Shown here piece after piece: positions 44,954-53,554 of a stretch of DNA of 64,000 bases; the stretch's first letter is position 1; every line of letters begins with the position of its first letter. Both the position numbers and the translations under genes were made by a program. The DNA is from Roseovarius aestuarii (lineage in GTDB: Bacteria > Pseudomonadota > Alphaproteobacteria > Rhodobacterales > Rhodobacteraceae): the NCBI GenBank assembly GCA_027214255.1, contig JAPWHL010000017.1, forward strand, positions 26,084 through 90,083. Direction: 5' to 3'. The notes under the pieces were generated by a model that searched no databases, was not told where the DNA came from, and worked only from the letters and a program-made list of their open reading frames with translations.

Positions 44954-45850
44954 ATGTCCGGTCCGGCCCTGACCCAGTTGCAATTTGACGTCGATGGACA
45001 GTCCTTTCCCATTGTTTTGGGGACGGATGCGCCGCGCACGCTTGGCGCGCTGGCGCGCTATCTGCCTTTGCCGCTGCAACTGCACACGCCAAAGATTGCG
45101 GGCAGCCACATCTATTGGCACGCCCCTCTGATCGAGGACGTCGAGGGCGAGACCGCGGTACTGGATGCACCGCCCGGTGCGTTCATCTATTGGCCGGTGC
45201 GTCAGTTTCTGGAAATCACCTTTGCGCCACTTCAGGCCGAAACGGCTTCGGTCACTGTGTTGGGCCATCTGGATGCGCCGGTTGACGGGATTGCTGCATT
45301 GGCCGGACGGTTGAAACGCGAGCAGGGGCAGCGCATTTTCCGCGGCCAGCTATCGGCGCCCGGCGCCACAACACTGGCATCCCCCGCCAAGACATCCCTA
45401 CCGCCCGAAATCGCGGCGGTTTCGGCGCGTGTCTGGCAGGCTTGTCCGGCAGACCTGCGCGAATTGACGGCATCACGGGCGATCATGCATCCGGCTGGCC
45501 CGGCCCTGCTGGCTGAATCCGAGCTGCGTGTCCTGCATGAGGTGCTGTGGACCCTGCGTGCAAGCTTGGGCGAAACGCCTCAGGAGATGACGCGCCACAC
45601 AGCAGCGCTAAACATAAACCGGGCAGGTGGACGGCTGCGGGATTTTTGCCATCTCGGGGAGAGCGCAGAGGCGCTGACCATGTTGGGCAGATGTTTTGAG
45701 CGAGACAATATTGCACTGGATACGCTGATCGACGAATCCATCCGCATCATTGGGCGATTGTCGGCATGGGCCGACTTATTGATCCCATGGAATGACCTGA
45801 ATGATGCATTCCGCATCGCCGCAACCCAGATGGAAAAGGCCGAGCAGTGA
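44954..45850 (+). CDS. DUF3830-like (cyclophilin-like) protein with extra C-terminal helical domain
   Basis: 298 aa. The first about 125 residues resemble DUF3830, a cyclophilin-like fold: LGTDAPRTLGALARYLPLPL, HTPKIAGSHIYWHAPL, APPGAFIYWPVRQFLEITF. The remaining about 170 residues (ASPAKTSLPPEIAAVSARVW to the end) are helical and unfamiliar to me, with ALNINRAGGRLRDFCHLGES and LLIPWNDLNDAFRIAA. Normal DUF3830 proteins have only about 140-160 aa, so this is an unusual two-domain form. No catalytic residues can be proposed. Its stop overlaps the next start (TGATG). Confidence 0.55.
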   Translation: MSGPALTQLQFDVDGQSFPIVLGTDAPRTLGALARYLPLPLQLHTPKIAGSHIYWHAPLIEDVEGETAVLDAPPGAFIYWPVRQFLEITFAPLQAETASVTVLGHLDAPVDGIAALAGRLKREQGQRIFRGQLSAPGATTLASPAKTSLPPEIAAVSARVWQACPADLRELTASRAIMHPAGPALLAESELRVLHEVLWTLRASLGETPQEMTRHTAALNINRAGGRLRDFCHLGESAEALTMLGRCFERDNIALDTLIDESIRIIGRLSAWADLLIPWNDLNDAFRIAATQMEKAEQ

Positions 45851-46767
45851 TGAAAAACGCAATAGGAAACGTGGGTTTCGGTCTGATTGGTCAACGATGG
45901 GCACTGGTGTTTGCCCATGCGGGTCATGACGTGGTTTGTTATGATCCAGACAGCGCGACATGGGACAGATTTAAGGTGCAGCGTGCCGCGTTGGAGGCCG
46001 ATCTGATCGCGCTGAACGGCGCACCCGCACGGTTGGGGGATATCACGTTTTCAACCGACCTTGGCGCGCTGCGCGAGGTCGGGTTCGTTCAGGAAAACGG
46101 ACCAGAAGACCTCGGCCTCAAGCAGACCCTGCTGGCAGGTATTGAGGACAACGTGAACGATGATGTTATCATCGCGTCCTCCTCTTCGGCGCTTGCCGTG
46201 ACACAGATGCAGTTAAATTGCCGGGTGCCGGGCCGTGTCGTGCTGGGTCATCCGTTCAATCCGGTGCACCTGATGCTTCTTGTCGAAATCGTCGGCGGCG
46301 AACAGACGGACCCTGACACGATCGAGCGGGCACGCCGTTTTTATCAGACGATCGGCAAGGAACCGGTTGTGCTGAATCGTGAGGTCACAGGGCATATCGC
46401 GCTGCGACTGATGGGCGCGATGTGGCGGGAAGCCATTGCAATGATCCGCGACGATGTTGCCTCGGCCGAGGATATCGACCGTGCCTTTATTTATGGTCCC
46501 GGCGTTAAGTGGACATTGCAGGGATCGTTCATATCCAACCATCTGGGCGCGGATGGCATGGAAGAATTTCTGAAGAAATACGGGACAACCTATCAAGATA
46601 TATGGAATGATCTGGGAACGGCATGTCTGGATGACGACACGCGCGCGCGCGTTGTGCAATCCACGAACGGTGCAGTTAATGCGCGCAGTCCTGACGCGCT
46701 CAGGACGCAACGTGATGCGGGGTTGGTTGCCATGCTGGGTGTCGTGCGGGATCACGGTGCGCTTTAG
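45850..46767 (+). CDS. 3-hydroxyacyl-CoA dehydrogenase family / L-carnitine dehydrogenase-like
   Basis: 305 aa. NAD-binding Rossmann fold (GNVGFGLIGQRWALVFAHAG), catalytic region ASSSSALAVTQMQLNCRVPG then VLGHPFNPVHLMLLVEIVGG with the catalytic His, and a C-terminal domain (YGPGVKWTLQGSF). The features are shared by hydroxyacyl-CoA dehydrogenases and carnitine 3-dehydrogenases, which oxidise a beta-hydroxy group with NAD+. Length and the HPFNPVHLM motif fit the carnitine-type subgroup, which works on free acids rather than CoA esters. ATG 45850 overlaps the upstream stop by one base. The substrate is unknown. Confidence 0.82.
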   Translation: MKNAIGNVGFGLIGQRWALVFAHAGHDVVCYDPDSATWDRFKVQRAALEADLIALNGAPARLGDITFSTDLGALREVGFVQENGPEDLGLKQTLLAGIEDNVNDDVIIASSSSALAVTQMQLNCRVPGRVVLGHPFNPVHLMLLVEIVGGEQTDPDTIERARRFYQTIGKEPVVLNREVTGHIALRLMGAMWREAIAMIRDDVASAEDIDRAFIYGPGVKWTLQGSFISNHLGADGMEEFLKKYGTTYQDIWNDLGTACLDDDTRARVVQSTNGAVNARSPDALRTQRDAGLVAMLGVVRDHGAL

Positions 46768-46799
46768 GCGCTATCCAGCCAAGGAGGAGAGATAACAGC

Positions 46800-47570
46800 A
46801 TGAGTAAACCTTACCATACAGCACTTGTAACAGGGGCATCGCGAGGAATTGGTGCCGCGATTAGCCGTGCCCTTGTGGGCGAGGGGTTGGTTGTTCATGC
46901 GTTGGCCCGTAACGTCGAGGCGCTGCAGGAACTGGCCGCCGAGTTGGGTCCAAACCTGCGTCCGCTTGCTTGTGACGTGCGCGATGCCGCTGCCGTTGCA
47001 TCTGCGCTGGAGGGGATTGAGATTGACGTGTTGGTGAACAATGCCGGGGCTGTCGCCAGCGTAAAGCCGCTGCACGAACAATCTCTGGAGGAAACGGCCA
47101 ACACAATTGCGCTGAACCTGACGGCACCGCTGCACCTGTTACAGACTTTGCTGCCGGGGATGATCAACCGCCGCAAGGGGCATGTTTTCAATCTGTCCAG
47201 CACTGCCGCGCAAGGCGCGTTGGCAAACACGGCTGTTTATGGCGCAACCAAAGCAGCGCTTGCCCATGCCACCAAAGCGTTGCGGTTCGATCTGGCAGGG
47301 CACAATATCCGATTGACGGAAATTGCGCCGGGCCGGGTTGAGACCGACTTTTACCTCAGCGCGTTCGAGGGCGACCGTGCGCGCCTGTCCGAGACAATGT
47401 ACACCCGCCAGCGCGGGCTGCATCCGCAGGATGTGGCAGACACGGTTGTTATGGCGTTGCGGATGCCAGCGCGAGCCAATGTGACACAGTTGACGATCTC
47501 ACCGACCGATCAGGCCTTGGGGGGGCATGTGTTCCCCGATGCCCAACATCCGGACGAGGCAGACGCATAA
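46800..47570 (+). CDS. short-chain dehydrogenase/reductase (SDR) family oxidoreductase
   Basis: 256 aa classical SDR: cofactor motif VTGASRGIGAAISRA, NNAGAV, catalytic Ser in LSSTAAQGA and the YxxxK pair in YGATKAALAHATK. The residue after the second strand (ALARN) suggests NADP(H) rather than NAD(H). AAGGAGGAGA precedes the ATG. Fifth enzyme-type gene of the operon; likely reduces or oxidises a hydroxy/keto group next to the step done by the 3-hydroxyacyl-type dehydrogenase. Confidence 0.92.
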   Translation: MSKPYHTALVTGASRGIGAAISRALVGEGLVVHALARNVEALQELAAELGPNLRPLACDVRDAAAVASALEGIEIDVLVNNAGAVASVKPLHEQSLEETANTIALNLTAPLHLLQTLLPGMINRRKGHVFNLSSTAAQGALANTAVYGATKAALAHATKALRFDLAGHNIRLTEIAPGRVETDFYLSAFEGDRARLSETMYTRQRGLHPQDVADTVVMALRMPARANVTQLTISPTDQALGGHVFPDAQHPDEADA

Positions 47571-47625
47571 TCGGCCCGGTTGTTGCATACCCCGGACGGC
47601 ACTTTAAGACAGAAGGAAGCGGATA

Positions 47626-48150
47626 ATGTCTGAATACACAAAACCGATGGCCCCCGAGGCTGTGTATATTGCGGGCCCCGATAAAACCGAAAGCTATTGG
47701 CAACCGGTCCCCGCCAACGGACATATCGAAGTGGCGCTTGCACCTCATATTGTGGGAATGGAACATCCGTTTGCAATGGGAACCCAAACCGTCGCGCCCG
47801 GCGGTTATGTGCGCGAGCATAGCCACGTCGACAACGAAGAGGCGCTCTATATCATCGAGGGCACGGGCCGCGCCGTGGTCGAAGGGCAGGACTATCCGCT
47901 TACGGCGGGCACGTCGATTTTTCTGCCCAAGAACACGCGGCATATGTTCATAAATGAGGGAGAGGGAAATCTAAAGTGGGTTTGGTTGATCATACCCAAC
48001 GGTTTGGAAGATTTCTTTCGCCTGATCGGACGCCCGAAATCGCCGGGTGATAAAGTGCCGGTCAATTTCCCGCGCCCCGACAATGTCGAAGAGATCGAGC
48101 GCGCAACCGTCTTTGGGGCCAAACCCGCAGACCAACGTAACCCGGACTGA
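47626..48150 (+). CDS. cupin domain protein
   Basis: 174 aa with one cupin barrel. Metal ligands follow the classical pattern: EHSHVDNEEALYIIEGTGRA supplies two His and a Glu, and PKNTRHMFINEGEGNLKWVW supplies the third His. Small cupins in catabolic operons act as dioxygenases, isomerases or sensors; nothing in this sequence selects one. 55 bp after the SDR gene with AAGGAAGCG as ribosome binding site. Confidence 0.88.
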   Translation: MSEYTKPMAPEAVYIAGPDKTESYWQPVPANGHIEVALAPHIVGMEHPFAMGTQTVAPGGYVREHSHVDNEEALYIIEGTGRAVVEGQDYPLTAGTSIFLPKNTRHMFINEGEGNLKWVWLIIPNGLEDFFRLIGRPKSPGDKVPVNFPRPDNVEEIERATVFGAKPADQRNPD

Positions 48151-48183
48151 TCCTCTTGGTCGGGTTGTCATGAAAGGACCGTG

Positions 48184-48981
48184 ATGGGATTTCACACTGC
48201 CGACGATGGGTGCCGATTGTGGCTGGAACAGGCCGGGCAGGGCGGGCCACTGGTCATGCTGATACCCGGTTTGGGTGGCGATGGCCGTTTCTGGTCTGCG
48301 GTCGCCTCCCGATTGGAGGCGTCATACCGTTTGTTGATGCCCGATCACCGTGGTGCAGGGCGCAGTGATCGACCCGACGGCGAATATTCGATTGGGCGTA
48401 TCACACGTGACATCGTCAGCATTATCGCTGCGCAGACCGTGCCGGTGCATGTCGTGGGCCATTCGACAGGCGGCGCGATTGTTCAAACACTTGCATTGGA
48501 TTATCCCGGTGTTGCGGCAAGCCATGTCATTAGCAGTTCATGGGCGCGCAGTGATGCGCGGTTTCGCATGCTATTCAAGGCGCGCGCGGATTTGTTGCAT
48601 GCGAATATGCCCGAGACCTATCAACGGCTAACCAATATTCTGGGCTATGACAGCGCCTATTTGGCCACACATGAGGATACGCTGGACGGGCTTGTGGCCA
48701 CGGCGGCGGATCGGCTTGCGCCATTGGGTGTAACGGCCCAACGTGTCGAGATGTTGTTGGATCACGACAGGTTGTTGGATCTGGGCCGGATCAGAGGTCC
48801 GGTGCGTGTTATCGGGGCGCAGGAAGATCATCTGACGCCTCTTTCTATGTCCCGCGATATCGCAAATGCGATCCCCGGCGCAGAATTTGAGATTGTCGAA
48901 GGCGGGCATTTTCATCCGGTGTCGCACCCAGATGCGTTCGCTCAATGTCTGAATGACTTTTTATCCAAAGTGACGGAATAG
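48184..48981 (+). CDS. alpha/beta hydrolase
   Basis: 265 aa. Nucleophile elbow VVGHSTGGAIVQTLAL, oxyanion region LIPGLGGDGRFWSAV, acid in IGAQEDHLTPLS and His in VEGGHFHPVSHPDAF complete a Ser-Asp-His triad. The fold group (RutD, PcaD, MhpC-like) cleaves esters, lactones or C-C bonds of beta-ketoacids. The start is ATG 48184, preceded by AAAGGA; the GTG three bases earlier is too close to that site. Last gene of the operon that begins with E1 alpha. Confidence 0.9.
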   Translation: MGFHTADDGCRLWLEQAGQGGPLVMLIPGLGGDGRFWSAVASRLEASYRLLMPDHRGAGRSDRPDGEYSIGRITRDIVSIIAAQTVPVHVVGHSTGGAIVQTLALDYPGVAASHVISSSWARSDARFRMLFKARADLLHANMPETYQRLTNILGYDSAYLATHEDTLDGLVATAADRLAPLGVTAQRVEMLLDHDRLLDLGRIRGPVRVIGAQEDHLTPLSMSRDIANAIPGAEFEIVEGGHFHPVSHPDAFAQCLNDFLSKVTE

Positions 48982-49040
48982 GGGCTGGAACCGAATGCGA
49001 GGAACCATCAGATCAGACAAAATTTCCACATTTGTTGCCC

Positions 49041-49066
49041 AAGTGTGCATCAATATGCATACACTT
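49041..49066. promoter_or_regulatory. shared regulatory element, copy 2 (upstream of the VOC/ABC genes)
   Basis: Same 21-bp element as at 41301 (AAGTGTGCA, then ATATG and CATA), again preceded by TTGCC. Here it also forms inverted arms TGCAT-CAAT-ATGCA and an outer AAGTG ... CACTT pair to 49066. It lies 36 bp upstream of the VOC gene start and probably controls the VOC-ABC operon. Confidence 0.55.
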
Positions 49067-49101
49067 AGGGAATCGACCTTGAAACATGAAGGCACACGGT
49101 A

Positions 49102-49929
49102 ATGTCCAACGATCGAATAGAGCAGTATCTTGATGGATTGGATCACATTGTCCTTGCGGTACAGGATTTGGATGATGCGGCCGACGCATGGCGCAAGGCC
49201 GGATTCGTAGTGTCACCACGCGGCGTCCACAGTGAATTTATGGGCACCGCGAACCATACGATCATGTTTCAAGACGACTACATCGAACTACTGGGGGTTT
49301 TGTCCGAGACCAAGTTCAATCTTCCCACGCGAAGCTTTTTGAGTGCGGGCGAGGGGCTGGAACGAATGGCGATGCGCGGGCAGGAGTCCGCCAAGGCCGT
49401 GGCAGCCCTCCAGAGCGACGGCGTGGCAGCGACAGGGCCGGTCGATTTTCGTCGTCCCCTTGTTTTGGCCGATGGAACGGCGTCCGAGGCGGCGTTCCGG
49501 ATATTCCATTGGCCGGATGAGCCCGCGCCCGGAGGTGCCCGGCTGTTTGCATGCGAACACCTGACGCGTGACACGGTTTGGTTGCCGGAATTGATGGCAC
49601 ACCCCAACGGGGCGAGGGGCGTGCGTCAGGTGGAGGTGCGTGTCGATGCCCCCGAGGCCGAGGCGGCGACTTTGGCCCGCCTGTTGGGCCTGTCGGCGGC
49701 GCCCGATGCCAAGGGGGGGATGCGCGTTCAAATGAAACCGCGCGGTGCAGACATCGTGTATCGTACGGCATCCGATTTCGACAGGTTGTGGGGTGAACAC
49801 GCCACATCATGCACCGTGGTGATCGAAACAGACGCCTTGGCCGCGGCGACCGACATCTGCGCCAAGAATGGGAACGCGGCCACGTCAACCATGCAGGTGG
49901 CAGGTGCCACGATTGCATTTGTGCCGTAG
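49102..49929 (+). CDS. VOC (vicinal oxygen chelate) superfamily, glyoxalase-like domain protein
   Basis: 275 aa. N-terminal GLDHIVLAVQDLDDAADAW is the usual start of the glyoxalase-like domain 3 group; AACEHLTRDTVWLPELMAHP and a later GVRQVEVRVDAPEAEAATL show the second half. Possible metal ligands are H15 and Glu in the FEL/YIELLGVL segment. Such proteins act as dioxygenases, lyases or isomerases on small acids. It is the first gene of the unit that also encodes the ABC importer, so it probably handles the imported compound. Confidence 0.85.
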   Translation: MSNDRIEQYLDGLDHIVLAVQDLDDAADAWRKAGFVVSPRGVHSEFMGTANHTIMFQDDYIELLGVLSETKFNLPTRSFLSAGEGLERMAMRGQESAKAVAALQSDGVAATGPVDFRRPLVLADGTASEAAFRIFHWPDEPAPGGARLFACEHLTRDTVWLPELMAHPNGARGVRQVEVRVDAPEAEAATLARLLGLSAAPDAKGGMRVQMKPRGADIVYRTASDFDRLWGEHATSCTVVIETDALAAATDICAKNGNAATSTMQVAGATIAFVP

Positions 49930-49992
49930 AGAACAGCGCAATCAGTTAATAATGCTAAACGACGATAACCAACATAAAATGGGAGAAATGTA

Positions 49993-51600
49993 ATGCTTAA
50001 ACTGAACCGACGCACACTGATGACCGGTGTCGCCACCGCCGCTTTGGCGACAGTTCTCACCGGGGCGCCGATGCGCGCCATCGCCGAGGAACCAGTACGC
50101 GGCGGCACGCTGTCCGTTCACATGCCGCAGGAACAGCGCACGCTGAACCCGGCCCTGCGGGCCTCGACCGGGGTCTACGTAATTGCTTCGAAGATCATGG
50201 AACCGCTGATGGATCTGGACGAACAGGGTGCATTGGTTCCCATGTTGGCCACGTCATGGGAAGGATCCGAAGACGGGCTGACCTATACGTTCAAGCTACG
50301 CGAAGGTGTCAAATGGCACGACGGGACCCCCTTTACCTCGGCTGATGTGCAGTTCACGGCGATGGAGCTGTGGAAAAAATATCAAAACTATGGCACCGCC
50401 CTGCATGCGAACCTTGTGTCTGTGGAGACGCCAGACGATCACACAGCCGTATTTACATACAGCCGTCCGATGCCTGCCGATCTGCTGTTTGGAGCGATCC
50501 CTGACCTTGGATATATCTCGCCACGCCACATTTATGAGGGCACCGACATTCTGGCCAACCCGGCCAACGTCGCCCCGATCGGTACCGGCCCATTCAAATT
50601 CGATCAGTACGAGCGCGGTCAATACGTGATCGCCGTGCGCAACGAAGACTATTGGCGCGCCGGATTCCCCTATTTGGATCGTATCATCTGGCGGTTCATC
50701 TCGGACAAGGCCGCGGCCGCGGCCGCACTTGAATCCGGTCAGGTGCATATGAGCAACTACTCGTCTTTGTCGCTGGCGGATATGGATCGCCTCAGCAAGG
50801 ATGATCGGTTCGAAGTGTCCGCGCGCGGAAACACGCGCCAGCCCTTCCAGAACACGGTGGAATTCAACAACCGCCGCGAAAATTTGAAAGATGTGCGCGT
50901 GCGCCGTGCAATTATTCATGCGCTGGACACCGATTTCTTCATCGAGAACTTTCTTTATGGCAACGGCAACCGCGCGCAGGGGCCTATCCCCAAAGCGTCG
51001 GACAAGTTCTTTAAAGAAGGCCGGGTCGATTATGAGTATGATGTCGACAAAGCCAATGCCCTGTTGGACGAGGCGGGTTTTGAACGCGGTGGAGATGGCA
51101 CGCGGTTTGAATTGACTATGCATGTGCCGCCCTTTGGCGAGGACATCCCACTATGGGCAACATTCGTACAACAATCGCTGGATGCGGTGGGGATCAAAGT
51201 GCGGATCTTGAACGTCGATGCGGCAACCTATCTGAAAGAGGTCTACGGCGAGTGGAACTTTGACTTGTCGACGGGATGGCATATTTTCCGCGCAGACCCT
51301 GCGATCAGCACCATGGTTTGGTATCGTTCCGGCAGCCCGGACGGCACCGCCTTTACAAACCAATGGGGCTGGACCGATCCTAAAGCGGATGAAATGATCG
51401 ATGCGGCAGCGTCGGAGCTGGACACGGAAAAACGCCGTGCGATGTATCCCGATATTGTGGATCGGTTGAACACCGAATTGCCAATCTGGATGGCGATTGA
51501 CCGAAGCTTTATGTCAACAACCAGCGAGAAGGTGCGCAATCACCATAACAACCCGCGCTGGCCCTCCAGCCACTGGGCGGATGTTTGGGTCGTCGAGTAA
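49993..51600 (+). CDS. ABC transporter substrate-binding protein, oligopeptide/dipeptide (SBP_bac_5) family
   Basis: 535 aa. Signal peptide with a twin-arginine-like start (LNRRTLMTGVATAALATVLT) and AxA-type site before EEPVRGGTLSVH. SBP_5 landmarks: TLNPALRASTGVYVIASKIM, LATSWEGSEDGLTYTFKLRE, VKWHDGTPFTSADVQFT, GTGPFKFDQYERGQY and LKDVRVRRAIIHALDTDFF. Members bind peptides, glutathione, opines, betaines or heme precursors; the residue pattern does not identify the ligand. 63 bp after the VOC gene. Confidence 0.94.
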   Translation: MLKLNRRTLMTGVATAALATVLTGAPMRAIAEEPVRGGTLSVHMPQEQRTLNPALRASTGVYVIASKIMEPLMDLDEQGALVPMLATSWEGSEDGLTYTFKLREGVKWHDGTPFTSADVQFTAMELWKKYQNYGTALHANLVSVETPDDHTAVFTYSRPMPADLLFGAIPDLGYISPRHIYEGTDILANPANVAPIGTGPFKFDQYERGQYVIAVRNEDYWRAGFPYLDRIIWRFISDKAAAAAALESGQVHMSNYSSLSLADMDRLSKDDRFEVSARGNTRQPFQNTVEFNNRRENLKDVRVRRAIIHALDTDFFIENFLYGNGNRAQGPIPKASDKFFKEGRVDYEYDVDKANALLDEAGFERGGDGTRFELTMHVPPFGEDIPLWATFVQQSLDAVGIKVRILNVDAATYLKEVYGEWNFDLSTGWHIFRADPAISTMVWYRSGSPDGTAFTNQWGWTDPKADEMIDAAASELDTEKRRAMYPDIVDRLNTELPIWMAIDRSFMSTTSEKVRNHHNNPRWPSSHWADVWVVE

Positions 51601-51612
51601 ACGACAGGTGTT

Positions 51613-51654
51613 GCGTTCAGGGTTAGATTGTTCTTTCATATCCACCCTGAACGC
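51613..51654 (+). terminator. intercistronic hairpin after the ABC binding-protein gene
   Basis: A perfect 11-bp inverted repeat: GCGTTCAGGGT (51613-51623) and ACCCTGAACGC (51644-51654), 20-base loop. It occurs between the solute-binding-protein gene and the permease genes, as the dctP-dctQ hairpin does. Likely function: more binding protein than permease, by partial termination or mRNA protection. Confidence 0.55.
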
Positions 51655-51741
51655 GTGCACTCTGCCAAACTTACGGGCGTTTCCGAACCGTCGGATCACA
51701 TCCGGATGTTGCATGAACGCCGTAACCGAAAGCAATAGGTC

Positions 51742-52722
51742 ATGTTGATACTCCAACTGGCCGTCAAGCGCCTGATGAGCAGCATCCCAACGCTGCTCAT
51801 CCTGCTTGTCGGACTCTTTCTTTTGCTCCAGCTTGCACCTGGCGACACCGTGGATGCGCTTATTGCGCAACTGGGTGGCGGATCTGCCGAGACGGCCGAG
51901 GAACTTCGCCGGTATTATGGGCTGGATGGCAGCACGATGGCGCGCCTGTTGGACTATCTGTGGCGCCTGGTGCGTCTGGATCTTGGCTTTTCGGCAATTT
52001 ACGACAAACCGGTGGCTACCGTGATTTTCGAACGCCTGCCCGTCACCCTTCTGTTGATGGTCCTGTCGCTGAGCTTTGCTTTTATCATGGGCATGTTGTT
52101 GGGCATCATATCGGCGCGCAAGGTGAATGGCTGGCTGGATACGATCCTGTCTTTGCTGGGTATGGTCTTTTACGCAACCCCGGCCTTCTGGCTGGGGCTA
52201 ATGAGCATTGTTATCTTTTCGATCCGCCTGGGGTGGCTGCCCCCGGGGGGCTATTACGACATTCTTGCAGGCAACACCGGGCTGGCCCATGTTTGGGACG
52301 TCACGCGCCATATGCTGCAGCCAACGGTCACGCTGGCTCTGATCTATATGGCGATATACCTTCGGATCATGCGGGCCTCGATGCTGGAGGTGTCGACGCT
52401 GGATTTCGTGCGCACAGCGCGTGCCAAAGGGTTAAGCCGCAACCAGATCATCCGCCATCACATTTTGCGCAACGCATTGTTGCCGATGATCACCATCATG
52501 GGCCTTCAGGCGGGCGCGATTCTGGGGGGATCGGTTGTGATCGAAAGCGTCTTTTCACTGCCCGGTATTGGCAAGCTGGCGTATGAGTCCGTGATCCAGC
52601 GTGATTTGAACATGCTTCTGGGCATCGTTTTCGTGTCCGCCCTGATGGTCATTGTGGTGAACTTTGTCGTCGATTTGATCTATGCGTATCTTGATCCGCG
52701 CATCACTTCGGAAAAGGTCTGA
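51742..52722 (+). CDS. ABC transporter permease (DppB/OppB family)
   Basis: 326 aa with six helices. EAA-type coupling loop at RTARAKGLSRNQIIRHHILR NALLP region and the N-terminal stretch LFLLLQLAPGDTVDALIAQL typical of DppB-type permeases. It pairs with the next gene as heterodimeric channel. It follows the hairpin 141 bp downstream of the binding-protein gene and lies one base before the second permease. Confidence 0.94.
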   Translation: MLILQLAVKRLMSSIPTLLILLVGLFLLLQLAPGDTVDALIAQLGGGSAETAEELRRYYGLDGSTMARLLDYLWRLVRLDLGFSAIYDKPVATVIFERLPVTLLLMVLSLSFAFIMGMLLGIISARKVNGWLDTILSLLGMVFYATPAFWLGLMSIVIFSIRLGWLPPGGYYDILAGNTGLAHVWDVTRHMLQPTVTLALIYMAIYLRIMRASMLEVSTLDFVRTARAKGLSRNQIIRHHILRNALLPMITIMGLQAGAILGGSVVIESVFSLPGIGKLAYESVIQRDLNMLLGIVFVSALMVIVVNFVVDLIYAYLDPRITSEKV

Positions 52723-52723
52723 T

Positions 52724-53554
52724 ATGAACGTTCTGCGCTATTTCGCCCGTAGCCCTGCTGCAATGTTTGGTCTGGTGTTGTTGGGGTGTATCATCGGGTT
52801 TGCCCTGTTTGCGGATGTTCTTTATCCGAAAAATCCATTGGGACTTGCCGGACGACCATTGCAATGGCCGGACCTGACCAGCCGCTTCTTGTTGGGTACG
52901 GATGCATCCGGGCGCGATATCGCCGCCCAATTGGTTCACGGCGCGCGCACGACCCTGATTATGGCGGGGGTGTCTACGGTCATCGCCATTGCCATCGGGA
53001 TCGTTATTGGCGCGATTGCGGGGTTCTACGGCGGATGGGTGGACAACCTGTTGATGCGCATTACCGAAGCGTTCCAGACATTGCCGAATTTCATTCTTCT
53101 TTTGGTGCTGGTGGTGGTGGTTGGATCAACCATGACATCGGTGACGCTGGCTATAGGTGTCGTTTCGTGGCCCCCGGTGGCGCGCCTGACCCGCGCCGAG
53201 TTTCTATCGCTGCGCAGCCGGGAATTTGTCCAAGCGTGCCGCGCCATTGGGCTGCGCAATCGCTGGATCATCTTTCGTGAAATTCTGCCAAATGCCCTGC
53301 CGCCGATCATTGTATACGGCAGCGTTGTTATGGCCTTGGCGATCTTGTTGGAAAGCTCACTGGCGTTTTTGGAACTGTCTGACCCCAACGTCGCCTCGTG
53401 GGGCAACCTGATCGGGCACGGCCGCAAGGTTTTACGCTCGGAATGGTATGTAGCAGCCATTCCCGGTGGCGCGATCTTGTTGACGATCCTTGCCGTCAAT
53501 CTGGTTGGGCAGGGATTGAATGACGCTTTGAACCCGAGGTTGCGGAACCGATGA
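52724..53554 (+). CDS. ABC transporter permease (DppC/OppC family)
   Basis: 276 aa. DppC-type permease with the N-terminal periplasmic segment SRFLLGTDASGRDIAAQLVH and the coupling loop FVQACRAIGLRNRWIIFREI followed by LPNALPPIIV. ATG 52724 comes one base after the upstream stop, so the longer open frame from 52682 is not used. Overlaps the ATPase gene by 4 bp. Confidence 0.94.
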   Translation: MNVLRYFARSPAAMFGLVLLGCIIGFALFADVLYPKNPLGLAGRPLQWPDLTSRFLLGTDASGRDIAAQLVHGARTTLIMAGVSTVIAIAIGIVIGAIAGFYGGWVDNLLMRITEAFQTLPNFILLLVLVVVVGSTMTSVTLAIGVVSWPPVARLTRAEFLSLRSREFVQACRAIGLRNRWIIFREILPNALPPIIVYGSVVMALAILLESSLAFLELSDPNVASWGNLIGHGRKVLRSEWYVAAIPGGAILLTILAVNLVGQGLNDALNPRLRNR

